64,000 nt of DNA from assembly GCF_004211955.1 (NCBI RefSeq), contig NZ_RHJI01000005.1, positions 186,001-250,000 on the forward strand, given 5' to 3'. A program made the translations under genes and the position numbers. Positions 32,802 through 41,478 of the stretch are shown here, piece after piece; within the stretch, counting starts at the first letter, position 1, and each line of letters starts with the position of its first letter. The notes under the pieces were generated by a model. The model saw nothing but the letters and a program-made list of their open reading frames with translations, made no database searches and was not told where the DNA came from. The DNA is from Escherichia sp. E1V33. Lineage in GTDB: Bacteria > Pseudomonadota > Gammaproteobacteria > Enterobacterales > Enterobacteriaceae.

Positions 32802-35084
32802 ATGTCCGAGCTTAATGAAAAGTTAGCCACAGCCTGGGAAGGTTTTACCAAAGGTGACTGGCAGAATGAAGTAAACGTCCGTGACTTCATTCAGAAAAAC
32901 TACACTCCGTACGAGGGTGACGAGTCCTTCCTGGCTGGCGCTACTGAAGCGACCACCACCCTGTGGGACAAAGTAATGGAAGGCGTTAAACTGGAAAACC
33001 GCACTCACGCGCCAGTTGACTTTGACACCGCTGTTGCTTCCACCATCACCTCTCATGACGCTGGCTACATCAACAAGCAGCTTGAGAAAATCGTTGGTCT
33101 GCAGACTGAAGCTCCGCTGAAACGTGCTCTTATCCCGTTCGGTGGTATCAAAATGATCGAAGGTTCCTGCAAAGCGTACAACCGCGAACTGGATCCGATG
33201 ATCAAAAAAATCTTCACTGAATACCGTAAAACTCACAACCAGGGCGTGTTCGACGTTTACACTCCGGACATCCTGCGTTGCCGTAAATCTGGTGTTCTGA
33301 CCGGTCTGCCAGATGCATATGGCCGTGGTCGTATCATCGGTGACTACCGTCGCGTTGCGCTGTACGGTATCGACTACCTGATGAAAGACAAACTTGCACA
33401 GTTCACCTCTCTGCAGGCTGATCTGGAAAACGGCGTAAACCTGGAACAGACTATCCGTCTGCGCGAAGAAATCGCTGAACAGCACCGCGCTCTGGGTCAG
33501 ATGAAAGAAATGGCTGCTAAATACGGCTACGACATCTCTGGTCCGGCTACCAACGCTCAGGAAGCTATCCAGTGGACTTACTTCGGCTACCTGGCTGCTG
33601 TTAAGTCTCAGAACGGTGCTGCAATGTCCTTCGGTCGTACCTCCACCTTCCTGGACGTATACATCGAACGTGACCTGAAAGCTGGCAAGATCACCGAACA
33701 AGAAGCGCAGGAAATGGTTGACCACCTGGTCATGAAACTGCGTATGGTTCGCTTCCTGCGTACTCCTGAGTACGATGAACTGTTCTCTGGCGACCCGATC
33801 TGGGCAACCGAATCTATCGGTGGTATGGGCCTCGACGGTCGTACCCTGGTTACCAAAAACAGCTTCCGTTTCCTGAACACCCTGTACACCATGGGGCCGT
33901 CTCCGGAACCGAACATGACCATTCTGTGGTCTGAAAAACTGCCGCTGAACTTCAAGAAATTCGCCGCTAAAGTGTCCATCGACACCTCTTCTCTGCAGTA
34001 TGAGAACGATGACCTGATGCGTCCGGACTTCAACAACGATGACTACGCTATCGCTTGCTGCGTAAGCCCGATGATCGTTGGTAAACAAATGCAGTTCTTC
34101 GGTGCGCGTGCAAACCTGGCTAAAACCATGCTGTACGCAATCAACGGCGGCGTTGATGAAAAACTGAAAATGCAGGTTGGTCCGAAGTCTGAACCGATCA
34201 AAGGCGATCTCCTGAACTACGATGAAGTGATGGAGCGCATGGATCACTTCATGGACTGGCTGGCTAAACAGTACATCACTGCACTGAACATCATCCACTA
34301 CATGCACGACAAGTACAGCTACGAAGCCTCTCTGATGGCGCTGCACGACCGTGACGTTATCCGCACCATGGCGTGTGGTATCGCTGGTCTGTCCGTTGCT
34401 GCTGACTCCCTGTCTGCTATCAAATATGCGAAAGTTAAACCGATTCGTGACGAAGACGGTCTGGCTATCGACTTCGAAATCGAAGGCGAATACCCGCAGT
34501 TTGGTAACAACGATCCGCGTGTAGATGACCTGGCTGTTGACCTGGTAGAACGTTTCATGAAGAAAATTCAGAAACTGCACACCTACCGTGACGCTATCCC
34601 GACTCAGTCTGTTCTGACCATCACTTCTAACGTTGTGTATGGTAAGAAAACCGGTAACACCCCAGACGGTCGTCGTGCTGGCGCGCCGTTCGGACCGGGT
34701 GCTAACCCGATGCACGGTCGTGACCAGAAAGGTGCAGTAGCGTCTCTGACTTCCGTTGCTAAACTGCCGTTTGCTTACGCTAAAGATGGTATCTCCTACA
34801 CCTTCTCTATCGTTCCGAACGCACTGGGTAAAGACGACGAAGTTCGTAAGACCAACCTGGCAGGTCTGATGGATGGTTACTTCCACCACGAAGCGTCCAT
34901 CGAAGGTGGTCAGCACCTGAACGTTAACGTGATGAACCGTGAAATGCTGCTCGACGCGATGGAAAACCCGGAAAAATATCCGCAGCTGACCATCCGTGTA
35001 TCTGGCTACGCAGTACGTTTCAACTCGCTGACTAAAGAACAGCAGCAGGACGTTATTACTCGTACCTTCACTCAATCTATGTAA
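32802..35084 (+). CDS. pflB: Formate C-acetyltransferase (pyruvate formate-lyase)
   Basis: PflB converts pyruvate and CoA to acetyl-CoA and formate without oxygen, by a glycyl-radical mechanism. The 760-residue product is full length. The active cysteine pair is in [11 protein letters not shown] (Cys419-Cys420 counting Met, 418/419 in the literature). The radical glycine lies in [13 protein letters not shown] near the C-terminus (Gly734 in the literature). A strong ribosome site (AAGAAGGTAGG) precedes the ATG, and codon use is that of a very highly expressed gene. It is co-transcribed with focA and activated by pflA downstream. Confidence 0.99.
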   Translation: MSELNEKLATAWEGFTKGDWQNEVNVRDFIQKNYTPYEGDESFLAGATEATTTLWDKVMEGVKLENRTHAPVDFDTAVASTITSHDAGYINKQLEKIVGLQTEAPLKRALIPFGGIKMIEGSCKAYNRELDPMIKKIFTEYRKTHNQGVFDVYTPDILRCRKSGVLTGLPDAYGRGRIIGDYRRVALYGIDYLMKDKLAQFTSLQADLENGVNLEQTIRLREEIAEQHRALGQMKEMAAKYGYDISGPATNAQEAIQWTYFGYLAAVKSQNGAAMSFGRTSTFLDVYIERDLKAGKITEQEAQEMVDHLVMKLRMVRFLRTPEYDELFSGDPIWATESIGGMGLDGRTLVTKNSFRFLNTLYTMGPSPEPNMTILWSEKLPLNFKKFAAKVSIDTSSLQYENDDLMRPDFNNDDYAIACCVSPMIVGKQMQFFGARANLAKTMLYAINGGVDEKLKMQVGPKSEPIKGDLLNYDEVMERMDHFMDWLAKQYITALNIIHYMHDKYSYEASLMALHDRDVIRTMACGIAGLSVAADSLSAIKYAKVKPIRDEDGLAIDFEIEGEYPQFGNNDPRVDDLAVDLVERFMKKIQKLHTYRDAIPTQSVLTITSNVVYGKKTGNTPDGRRAGAPFGPGANPMHGRDQKGAVASLTSVAKLPFAYAKDGISYTFSIVPNALGKDDEVRKTNLAGLMDGYFHHEASIEGGQHLNVNVMNREMLLDAMENPEKYPQLTIRVSGYAVRFNSLTKEQQQDVITRTFTQSM

Positions 35085-35123
35085 TTAGATTTGACTGAAA
35101 TCGTACAGTAAAAAGCGTACAAT

Positions 35124-35152
35124 AAAGGCTCCACGAAAGTGGGGCCTTTTTT
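35124..35152 (+). terminator. Terminator of focA-pflB
   Basis: AAAGGCTCCAC and GTGGGGCCTTT pair around a GAAA loop and are followed by T6, 39 bases after the pflB stop. Confidence 0.93.
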
Positions 35153-35275
35153 AGCAAGAGAGCCTTTTTTGTCAGCTATCTATACTTTAAGGTAACTGCC
35201 AAAACAGACTCGACGTAGCCTTCGAGCTGCGCACCAACACGGCCTCAGATGGGCCACATCTGGAGAAACACCGCA

Positions 35276-36016
35276 ATGTCAGTTATTGGTCGCATTCACT
35301 CCTTTGAATCCTGTGGAACCGTAGACGGCCCGGGTATTCGCTTTATCACCTTTTTCCAGGGCTGCCTGATGCGCTGCCTGTATTGCCATAACCGCGACAC
35401 CTGGGACACGCATGGCGGCAAAGAAGTTACCGTTGAAGATTTAATGAAAGAGGTGGTGACCTATCGCCACTTTATGAACGCTTCCGGCGGTGGCGTTACC
35501 GCATCGGGCGGCGAGGCTATCCTGCAAGCCGAGTTCGTTCGCGACTGGTTCCGCGCCTGCAAAAAAGAAGGCATTCATACTTGTCTCGATACCAACGGTT
35601 TTGTTCGTCGTTACGATCCTGTAATTGATGAATTGCTGGAAGTAACCGATCTGGTAATGCTCGATCTCAAACAGATGAACGACGAGATCCACCAGAATCT
35701 GGTCGGCGTTTCCAACCATCGTACGCTGGAGTTCGCTAAATATCTGGCGAACAAAAATGTTAAAGTCTGGATCCGTTATGTCGTTGTACCTGGCTGGTCT
35801 GACGATGATGATTCTGCTCATCGTCTGGGTGAATTTACCCGCGATATGGGCAATGTTGAGAAGATCGAGCTTCTCCCCTACCACGAGCTGGGCAAACACA
35901 AATGGGTGGCAATGGGTGAAGAGTACAAACTCGATGGTGTCAAACCGCCGAAGAAAGAGACGATGGAGCGCGTGAAAGGTATTCTTGAGCAGTATGGCCA
36001 TAAGGTGATGTTCTGA
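35276..36016 (+). CDS. pflA: Pyruvate formate-lyase 1-activating enzyme
   Basis: PflA is a radical-SAM enzyme that abstracts a hydrogen from Gly734 of PflB to switch it on under anaerobiosis. The start at [14 protein letters not shown] gives 246 residues; an ATG nine codons upstream (35249) is not used. The [4Fe-4S] motif is [12 protein letters not shown] at about residues 30-41 (CxxxCxxC). TVDGPGIRF precedes it and the SAM-contact glycines lie in ASGGEAIL. It lies 191 bases after pflB, beyond its terminator, and has its own terminator. Confidence 0.98.
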   Translation: MSVIGRIHSFESCGTVDGPGIRFITFFQGCLMRCLYCHNRDTWDTHGGKEVTVEDLMKEVVTYRHFMNASGGGVTASGGEAILQAEFVRDWFRACKKEGIHTCLDTNGFVRRYDPVIDELLEVTDLVMLDLKQMNDEIHQNLVGVSNHRTLEFAKYLANKNVKVWIRYVVVPGWSDDDDSAHRLGEFTRDMGNVEKIELLPYHELGKHKWVAMGEEYKLDGVKPPKKETMERVKGILEQYGHKVMF

Positions 36017-36027
36017 TTTCCCCCGTT

Positions 36028-36059
36028 AAGCGGCAACTCAATAAAGTTGCCGCTTTGTT
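36028..36059 (+). terminator. Terminator of pflA
   Basis: AAGCGGCAAC and GTTGCCGCTT form a 10-bp stem with an 8-base loop and are followed by TGTTATT, 11 bases after the pflA stop. Confidence 0.85.
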
Positions 36060-36117
36060 ATTCCGCGCTTCATTCTGCATGAGTTAATTCAGCACATCGT
36101 TTTAACGCATCTTATAG

Positions 36118-36213
36118 TGCATCAACCTATTACCCAAACCACCAATACACGGCCTGCGGGCTTTTCTCGATTATGTAAAAACAGGCCAGCTCTGTACGAG
36201 TCTGCAGAACTAA
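36118..36213 (+). pseudogene. Possible 3' scar of the missing LysR gene ycaN
   Basis: In K-12 the LysR-type gene ycaN and the oxidoreductase gene ycaK lie between ycaM and pflA; here only about 200 bases remain. On the plus strand a frame between stop codons reads GLRAFLDYVKTGQLCTSLQN and ends in TAA at 36211-36213, ten bases before the 3' end of ycaM, where ycaN would end in this orientation. The RAFLDYV phrase resembles the C-terminal tail of LysR regulators. It is too short to prove origin. Confidence 0.25.
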
Positions 36214-36222
36214 CCACAATGA

Positions 36223-37653
36223 TTAGTTCGTATTCGCTTTACGTGCCAACAGCGGAAATATCAACCCCAGCCCCACCAGCACAAATGGCGTGGCTATATT
36301 CAGCGCTAACTGGAAGGTCCACTCTGCAGTGAAGGCTTCCATTTTCGGGAAGATCCCAGTCAAACAGGCAAAAGCAGTAAAGGCAAAACACCAAATCCCA
36401 ACAGTCATCGCCAGAGACTTATTACGAATAAAGACATATTCCGGCTTATATTTCTGCGCCAGGCGAACTACTGCAATAAATGCCACGAACACCCACAAAT
36501 AACGCAGTGGCATCACGACTGAGTTCAGATTGAGCAGCCATTTGTAGAGATTATTCATATCACCAATACCCAGCGTTGGCAGCATAATCAGAATCGCCAC
36601 CAGAACCAGGGTCAGCAGATAACCATTAACCGGTGTACCTGAATCATTGGTACGACACAGTTTGGCAGGAATATATTTACTATCCGCATCACCTAATAAC
36701 ACTTTCAAAGGAGCATCGATGGAGAACACCAGGGCGGCGACTTGTCCCAGGGTATTTGCAATGGCGTAAATCACCATTAGGGTATTACCCATGTTGTAAT
36801 ACTCGCCCAGCTTCTGAAAAGCGTAATACTGACCGTTAGTCATTAAGTCATCCGGGATATTACGCGAGTCAAACATCATCCCCATTGCGAGTGAGCCCAG
36901 AATGGCACAAATCGCAACCATCACCGCCAGGCATAGCATCCCTTTTGGAAATTCTTTTCCTGGGTTGCGCGTTTGATTAACGTAGGGAGAAATTTTCTCT
37001 GCACCGCCAACCGCGAAAACCAGCATTGAAATAGTGGTAATGTAGGTAAAATCGATATGGGGAATGAACGTTTCCCAGGTAATGTTCGTGGTCGCAATAT
37101 GCACCTCAGTAATCGCAGGCGCGGTTACTGCCATCGCCACATACAGGAGCGACATGATAAACATCGCAATCCCGGCCACAGAACCGACGATTTTCAGCGA
37201 TTTCATACCGCGTGAAGCAACCCACATAAAGAAGACAAACAGCACCAGCGTTAACCCCTGTAACGCTACGACTGAATATTCTTTGATTAACGAACCGTCG
37301 CCTTTCATCGCCCAGCCGAGCGCAATCAGAATAGCCTGTGGTTTTTGTGCCAGATAGGGTATATGCACCACCCAATAGGTCCACGCGGCGAGATAAGCCA
37401 GTCCGGGGCCCATTGTATGTTTAATCCATGTACTGACTCCGCCTTTCCCATCTTTAAAGGTCGACCCCAACTGACCGACAATCAACGCATATGGTGTAAA
37501 ATAGAGCGCAAATATAAACAGCCATGAAAAAACAACGACCAACCCCTGGTTGGCATAGTTATTAACAACGTTGCCAAAGCCCCAGACGGTAATAAAAGAC
37601 ATCAGTGCAATGTTGTACCAGCGCAACTGTTTTTCCTGAACGTTCCCAGCCAT
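36223..37653 (-). CDS. ycaM: APC-superfamily amino acid/amine transporter YcaM
   Basis: YcaM is an inner-membrane permease of the amino acid-polyamine-organocation family with about 12 hydrophobic segments; its substrate is not established. The start at MAGNVQEKQLRW (476 residues) has a GAAGGA ribosome site seven bases upstream. The ATG at 37671 would add six residues and lacks such a site. Family features are FGNVVNNYANQG in the first helix region, GGVSTWIKHTMGPGLAYLAAWTYW (quoted in parts: GGVSTWIKHTMGPG, LAYLAAWTYW) and VFAVGGAEKISPYVNQTRNP. Its usual neighbours ycaN and ycaK are absent. Confidence 0.92.
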   Translation of the reverse strand: MAGNVQEKQLRWYNIALMSFITVWGFGNVVNNYANQGLVVVFSWLFIFALYFTPYALIVGQLGSTFKDGKGGVSTWIKHTMGPGLAYLAAWTYWVVHIPYLAQKPQAILIALGWAMKGDGSLIKEYSVVALQGLTLVLFVFFMWVASRGMKSLKIVGSVAGIAMFIMSLLYVAMAVTAPAITEVHIATTNITWETFIPHIDFTYITTISMLVFAVGGAEKISPYVNQTRNPGKEFPKGMLCLAVMVAICAILGSLAMGMMFDSRNIPDDLMTNGQYYAFQKLGEYYNMGNTLMVIYAIANTLGQVAALVFSIDAPLKVLLGDADSKYIPAKLCRTNDSGTPVNGYLLTLVLVAILIMLPTLGIGDMNNLYKWLLNLNSVVMPLRYLWVFVAFIAVVRLAQKYKPEYVFIRNKSLAMTVGIWCFAFTAFACLTGIFPKMEAFTAEWTFQLALNIATPFVLVGLGLIFPLLARKANTN

Positions 37654-37861
37654 AGATCGATCCTTCGTCATTTTTTAATAGATATCTGTAAAACGAGGGA
37701 TTATGCGCGGCTAACAAGAAGTACGAAAATGGCGCAATGCAAAATTATAACCTGCTGCACAATTTATTTTTCCATAAATGAAATTTGGTAAAAGCAAGTT
37801 ATATAGAGGAAACAAAAAAACAGAGTGCGATACAGCATGTTCACACTCTGGACTAATTCAT

Positions 37862-39010
37862 TTACACATGAGCGACAGGTTTGGGGGTATGACCGGCGTT
37901 ACGCAGCAGCATCAACAAGTAGATAAATGACACACTGGCAATCATAATAAATAACAGTTTATCGGAAAAATTCTGCATTAGTATGGCGGTAAAAGACGGA
38001 CCAAGCAGGCTACCGACCGTATAACTCAACAGTAAAGCCTGATTCATCGCCACTAGTTGATGATGTTCAACCTTCTCACAAGCCCAGGCCATCGCTACTG
38101 GATACAGCGTAAACCCCGCAGCACCGAGAATAAACAATGAAGGCGCCATCGCCGCCTGGCTTAACATTGCAATACTACCAAGAATGACAACAAAAACCTG
38201 AACTCGCAGTACCAGTAAGCGACCAAATTTATCCGCCAGACGCCCAATAGGCCACTGCCCAAGGATTCCTGCGCTGACCAGTACAGCCATCCAGAAACCG
38301 ATACTGGCGTTATTGATCCCCTGATGGTTAAGATACAATGGCATCAGACCATACAGAGAACCAAGGACAATCCCGGAGATAATACAGCCATTGACCCCAA
38401 GCCGGGCCTGGCGGAGTTTAAGCATTGATGTAATCGGCGTAGCCGGATGTTTTTCCGTTTGCTGATTCAGAATACGAGTAAACAACAACGGTAAGATACC
38501 TGCCAGTATCAGCCCCGTTGCCCACGGTAACACGGTCATCAGCTCAGTCGACACTTTGCTGACCAGTAACTGGCCTAAAAACGTCCCCACGTAATAAACC
38601 ATCATATACGCAGCAAGCAGCCGTCCACGGTTGCGGGACGTCCCACTGCACATCAGCGCGCTTTCAACCACAACCCAAATCATGGCGCAACCAACGCCTG
38701 CCACGAAACGCCAGGCAAGCCAGCTCCAGAAGCCAATCATAAGGCCAAGCCCGGCACATCCAGCAGCAAAAATAAACGAAGCCAGGTAGTAGCTACGATT
38801 AAACCCAAATCGTTTAATGACATACCCTGTTAGCAAGGTACCAACCAGGTTACCAGTAAAATATGACGAGCTAACAACGCCGACTTGCCATGTGGGCAAG
38901 TGTTCCTGAGCGAGCCATAGAGGCACGAGCGTATTCAGCACCGCGATCGCCAAAGTCAACAAAAGCAGGCCAGACAGCAAGAGCATGACAGGCCGGGTAT
39001 ACGTGGACAT
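37862..39010 (-). CDS. ycaD: Major facilitator superfamily transporter YcaD
   Basis: The 382-residue protein has about 12 hydrophobic segments with the MFS loop motif [14 protein letters not shown] between helices 2 and 3 and its half-repeat [14 protein letters not shown] in the second half. It belongs to the YcaD group of uncharacterised MFS proteins; substrate unknown. It is divergent from ycaC across 313 bases and lies about 208 bases before ycaM on the same strand. Confidence 0.92.
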   Translation of the reverse strand: MSTYTRPVMLLLSGLLLLTLAIAVLNTLVPLWLAQEHLPTWQVGVVSSSYFTGNLVGTLLTGYVIKRFGFNRSYYLASFIFAAGCAGLGLMIGFWSWLAWRFVAGVGCAMIWVVVESALMCSGTSRNRGRLLAAYMMVYYVGTFLGQLLVSKVSTELMTVLPWATGLILAGILPLLFTRILNQQTEKHPATPITSMLKLRQARLGVNGCIISGIVLGSLYGLMPLYLNHQGINNASIGFWMAVLVSAGILGQWPIGRLADKFGRLLVLRVQVFVVILGSIAMLSQAAMAPSLFILGAAGFTLYPVAMAWACEKVEHHQLVAMNQALLLSYTVGSLLGPSFTAILMQNFSDKLLFIMIASVSFIYLLMLLRNAGHTPKPVAHV

Positions 39011-39323
39011 GAATTAAAACCGTGAGGAATTTCAAATTTCATGCGCATCATGCCACCAACCAAAACATTGTCAATGGGGGAAAATGCATCATAGCGCAGC
39101 GGCTCTATTATCGATTTATATTATTCATTCATAACACTAATAAAGAAGAAATAATTAATATCATCTGCTTGTTTTTATTGATCTAATACAATCTTCATGT
39201 GTTTATTTCAGTCGAAATTTTTCATGGTCATAGCAAATCTGGATTTCCCATCTACGCTTTCAAGGCAACGCATCGCGCCTGAACACTTTCAGGCGTGCTA
39301 CAGAGTCTCAAAAGGAGAAGAGA
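39011..39323. other. Divergent intergenic region ycaD-ycaC
   Basis: A 313-base AT-rich gap between divergent starts must hold both promoters. I see no convincing paired -35/-10 elements and no small ORF with a ribosome site. GGAGAAGAGA just before 39324 is the ycaC ribosome site. Confidence 0.5.
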
Positions 39324-39950
39324 ATGACCAAACCGTATGTTCGTCTCGATAAAAATGATGCTGCTGTTTTGTTAGTTGATCACCAGGCCGGTTTGCTTTC
39401 CCTTGTGCGGGATATTGACCCCGACAAATTCAAAAATAACGTGCTGGCGCTGGGTGACTTAGCAAAATATTTCAATCTCCCCACCATTCTCACCACCAGT
39501 TTTGAAACCGGCCCTAACGGCCCATTAGTCCCTGAGCTGAAAGCACAGTTTCCAGACGCACCTTATATTGCGCGTCCTGGAAATATTAACGCCTGGGATA
39601 ACGAAGATTTTGTCAAAGCAGTTAAAGCGACAGGGAAAAAACAACTGATTATTGCAGGGGTGGTAACTGAGGTTTGCGTAGCATTCCCGGCACTTTCAGC
39701 TATTGAGGAAGGGTTTGATGTCTTTGTGGTAACCGACGCTTCTGGAACCTTTAACGAGATTACCCGGCATTCAGCGTGGGATCGTATGTCACAAGCAGGC
39801 GCTCAATTGATGACATGGTTCGGTGTGGCTTGTGAGCTGCACCGCGACTGGCGTAACGATATTGAGGGACTGGCGACGTTGTTCTCTAACCACATTCCTG
39901 ATTATCGTAATTTGATGACCAGTTATGACACGTTAACGAAACAGAAATAA
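39324..39950 (+). CDS. ycaC: Isochorismatase-family hydrolase YcaC
   Basis: YcaC is a cysteine hydrolase of the isochorismatase fold that forms a double-ring octamer in the E. coli crystal structure; the natural substrate is not known. The 208-residue protein shows the family triad elements: Asp in LLVDHQAGL (about residue 19), Lys near KAVKATGKKQLI, and the nucleophilic Cys in VVTEVCVAFPA (about residue 118). It stands alone between ycaD (divergent) and dmsC (convergent), with a shared hairpin at its end. Confidence 0.93.
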   Translation: MTKPYVRLDKNDAAVLLVDHQAGLLSLVRDIDPDKFKNNVLALGDLAKYFNLPTILTTSFETGPNGPLVPELKAQFPDAPYIARPGNINAWDNEDFVKAVKATGKKQLIIAGVVTEVCVAFPALSAIEEGFDVFVVTDASGTFNEITRHSAWDRMSQAGAQLMTWFGVACELHRDWRNDIEGLATLFSNHIPDYRNLMTSYDTLTKQK

Positions 39951-39953
39951 AAG

Positions 39954-39979
39954 ATAACCGGGGCCGAAACCCCGGTTAT
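39954..39979. terminator. Bidirectional terminator between ycaC and dmsC
   Basis: ATAACCGGGG and CCCCGGTTAT form a perfect 10-bp stem with a CCGAAA loop placed between the convergent stops of ycaC (39950) and dmsC (39986). Confidence 0.8.
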
Positions 39980-39985
39980 TACACC

Positions 39986-40849
39986 TTAACTGGCAACGGC
40001 CATGCCAACGGTCATATGCAAACCGTAGAATACCCCGCGGCCGATTAACTCCCCTGCGAGAAGCAGGATGAATGATACGGAAAGCAGAGGCACCGCAGGC
40101 TGAAAGCCTTTCACCTGCGGTGCAATCCACAAGCACAGTGCCACGGCCACAAGCACAATCCGCCAGGACATCAGAGCACCATAGTCAGGCACCAGTGAGG
40201 CAGCCTGTTGCACTGAACTATGAATGGTCGCCAGTTCTGCGCCCTGCATTACTGACATCACGCCACTCACCACCAGTGCCAACACGGAAATTGCAGGCAG
40301 CAGACGCATCGCCCATCCGTCGACGCCAGCCAGACTCAGCAACAGGTAACCCAGTAACGGGCCGCCCATAAACATGGTCAGGAAGAAGCCCATCGGCGTC
40401 CAGATGCTGTACCAGGTCGGTACGGTATCGATGCTGTTATAGACGCGCACCATCATCCAGACAAAGACCACGCCGAGAACCATTGTCACCACCAGCCAAA
40501 GTGTACGTAATGCCGGTGACAATTTTTTCAGCATCGCCAACAACCAACCGATTCCGCCTACGGCAAAAAAGATCGAACCGCTGGCGATTTCGTTACTCAA
40601 TGCTGAAGCCCCCACCCGGTTAAGCGAGTTAAAGGCGCGCATTGGTGAGCCAAGATGGAGCATAGAGGCGATAAACCCAATACCCATCAGAACCCATAAG
40701 CCAAACATGCAGGCGATAACGCGCTGCTGGGCTTCTGCTCGCAGGTCAGCTTTGAGCAGCGCCAAAGCCAGAACGATAAAACCGCCCGCCACACATTGCC
40801 CAAAGACCGTGAAGATCATCAGCGGCCATTCATGCCATCCACTTCCCAT
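39986..40849 (-). CDS. dmsC: Anaerobic DMSO reductase membrane anchor DmsC
   Basis: DmsC anchors DmsAB to the periplasmic face of the inner membrane and oxidises menaquinol. The 287-residue protein has eight hydrophobic segments, starting MGSGWHEWPLMIFTVFGQC. The quinol-site His is expected in the segment with SMLHLGSPMRAFNSL. It follows dmsB with a one-base gap in dmsABC. Confidence 0.96.
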   Translation of the reverse strand: MGSGWHEWPLMIFTVFGQCVAGGFIVLALALLKADLRAEAQQRVIACMFGLWVLMGIGFIASMLHLGSPMRAFNSLNRVGASALSNEIASGSIFFAVGGIGWLLAMLKKLSPALRTLWLVVTMVLGVVFVWMMVRVYNSIDTVPTWYSIWTPMGFFLTMFMGGPLLGYLLLSLAGVDGWAMRLLPAISVLALVVSGVMSVMQGAELATIHSSVQQAASLVPDYGALMSWRIVLVAVALCLWIAPQVKGFQPAVPLLSVSFILLLAGELIGRGVFYGLHMTVGMAVAS

Positions 40850-40850
40850 C

Positions 40851-41468
40851 TCACACCTCCTTCGGGTTTGCCAGATAGCCAGTGGTATCCCCGGTTGGGC
40901 GGCTATTGGCGTTAGGTTTGATCACAATATTCGGTTTGGTGAAGTGCGCACGCGGCAACGGCGCAACAGCCGCCAGATCGCCGTGTTTTTTACGCAGCTC
41001 GTCGATAGGGCCGAAATCCAGCGCCCGTAGCGGACAAGACTCGACGCAGATCGGTTTTTTACCTTCCGCGACGCGGTCATAGCAACCATCACATTTGGTC
41101 ATATGACCTTTGGTTGCGTTGTACTGTGGGGCGCCATACGGGCAGGCCATATGGCAGTAACGACAGCCAATACACACATCTTCATCGACAACGACAAAAC
41201 CATCTTCACGTTTATGCATCGCACCGCTTGGGCAGACTTTGGTACAAGCCGGATCTTCACAGTGGTTGCATGAAATCGACAAATAGTAGGCAAATACGTT
41301 CTGATGCCAGACGCCGTTATCTTCCTGCCAGTCTCCGCCAGCATATTCATAAATGCGGCGGAAACTAACTTCCGGCGTCAAATCTTTGTAGTCTTTACAG
41401 GCCAGCTCGCAGGTTTTGCAACCGGTGCAACGGCTGGAATCAATAAAAAATCCATACTGGGTTGTCAT
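40851..41468 (-). CDS. dmsB: DMSO reductase iron-sulfur subunit DmsB
   Basis: DmsB passes electrons from DmsC to the molybdenum subunit DmsA through four [4Fe-4S] clusters. The 205-residue protein has four Cys groups: CTGCKTCELACKDY, CEDPACTKVCPSGAM, CIGCRYCHMACPYGAP and CDGCYDRVAEGKKPICVESC. It lies ten bases after dmsA and one base before dmsC. Confidence 0.97.
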   Translation of the reverse strand: MTTQYGFFIDSSRCTGCKTCELACKDYKDLTPEVSFRRIYEYAGGDWQEDNGVWHQNVFAYYLSISCNHCEDPACTKVCPSGAMHKREDGFVVVDEDVCIGCRYCHMACPYGAPQYNATKGHMTKCDGCYDRVAEGKKPICVESCPLRALDFGPIDELRKKHGDLAAVAPLPRAHFTKPNIVIKPNANSRPTGDTTGYLANPKEV

Positions 41469-41478
41469 CGGTTACTCC

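Noticed and set aside
32823-35075. A 750-codon open frame antisense to almost all of pflB
   Set aside because: It mirrors pflB codon choice (highly biased genes often leave stop-free antisense frames), has no ribosome site or family features, and pflB is certain.
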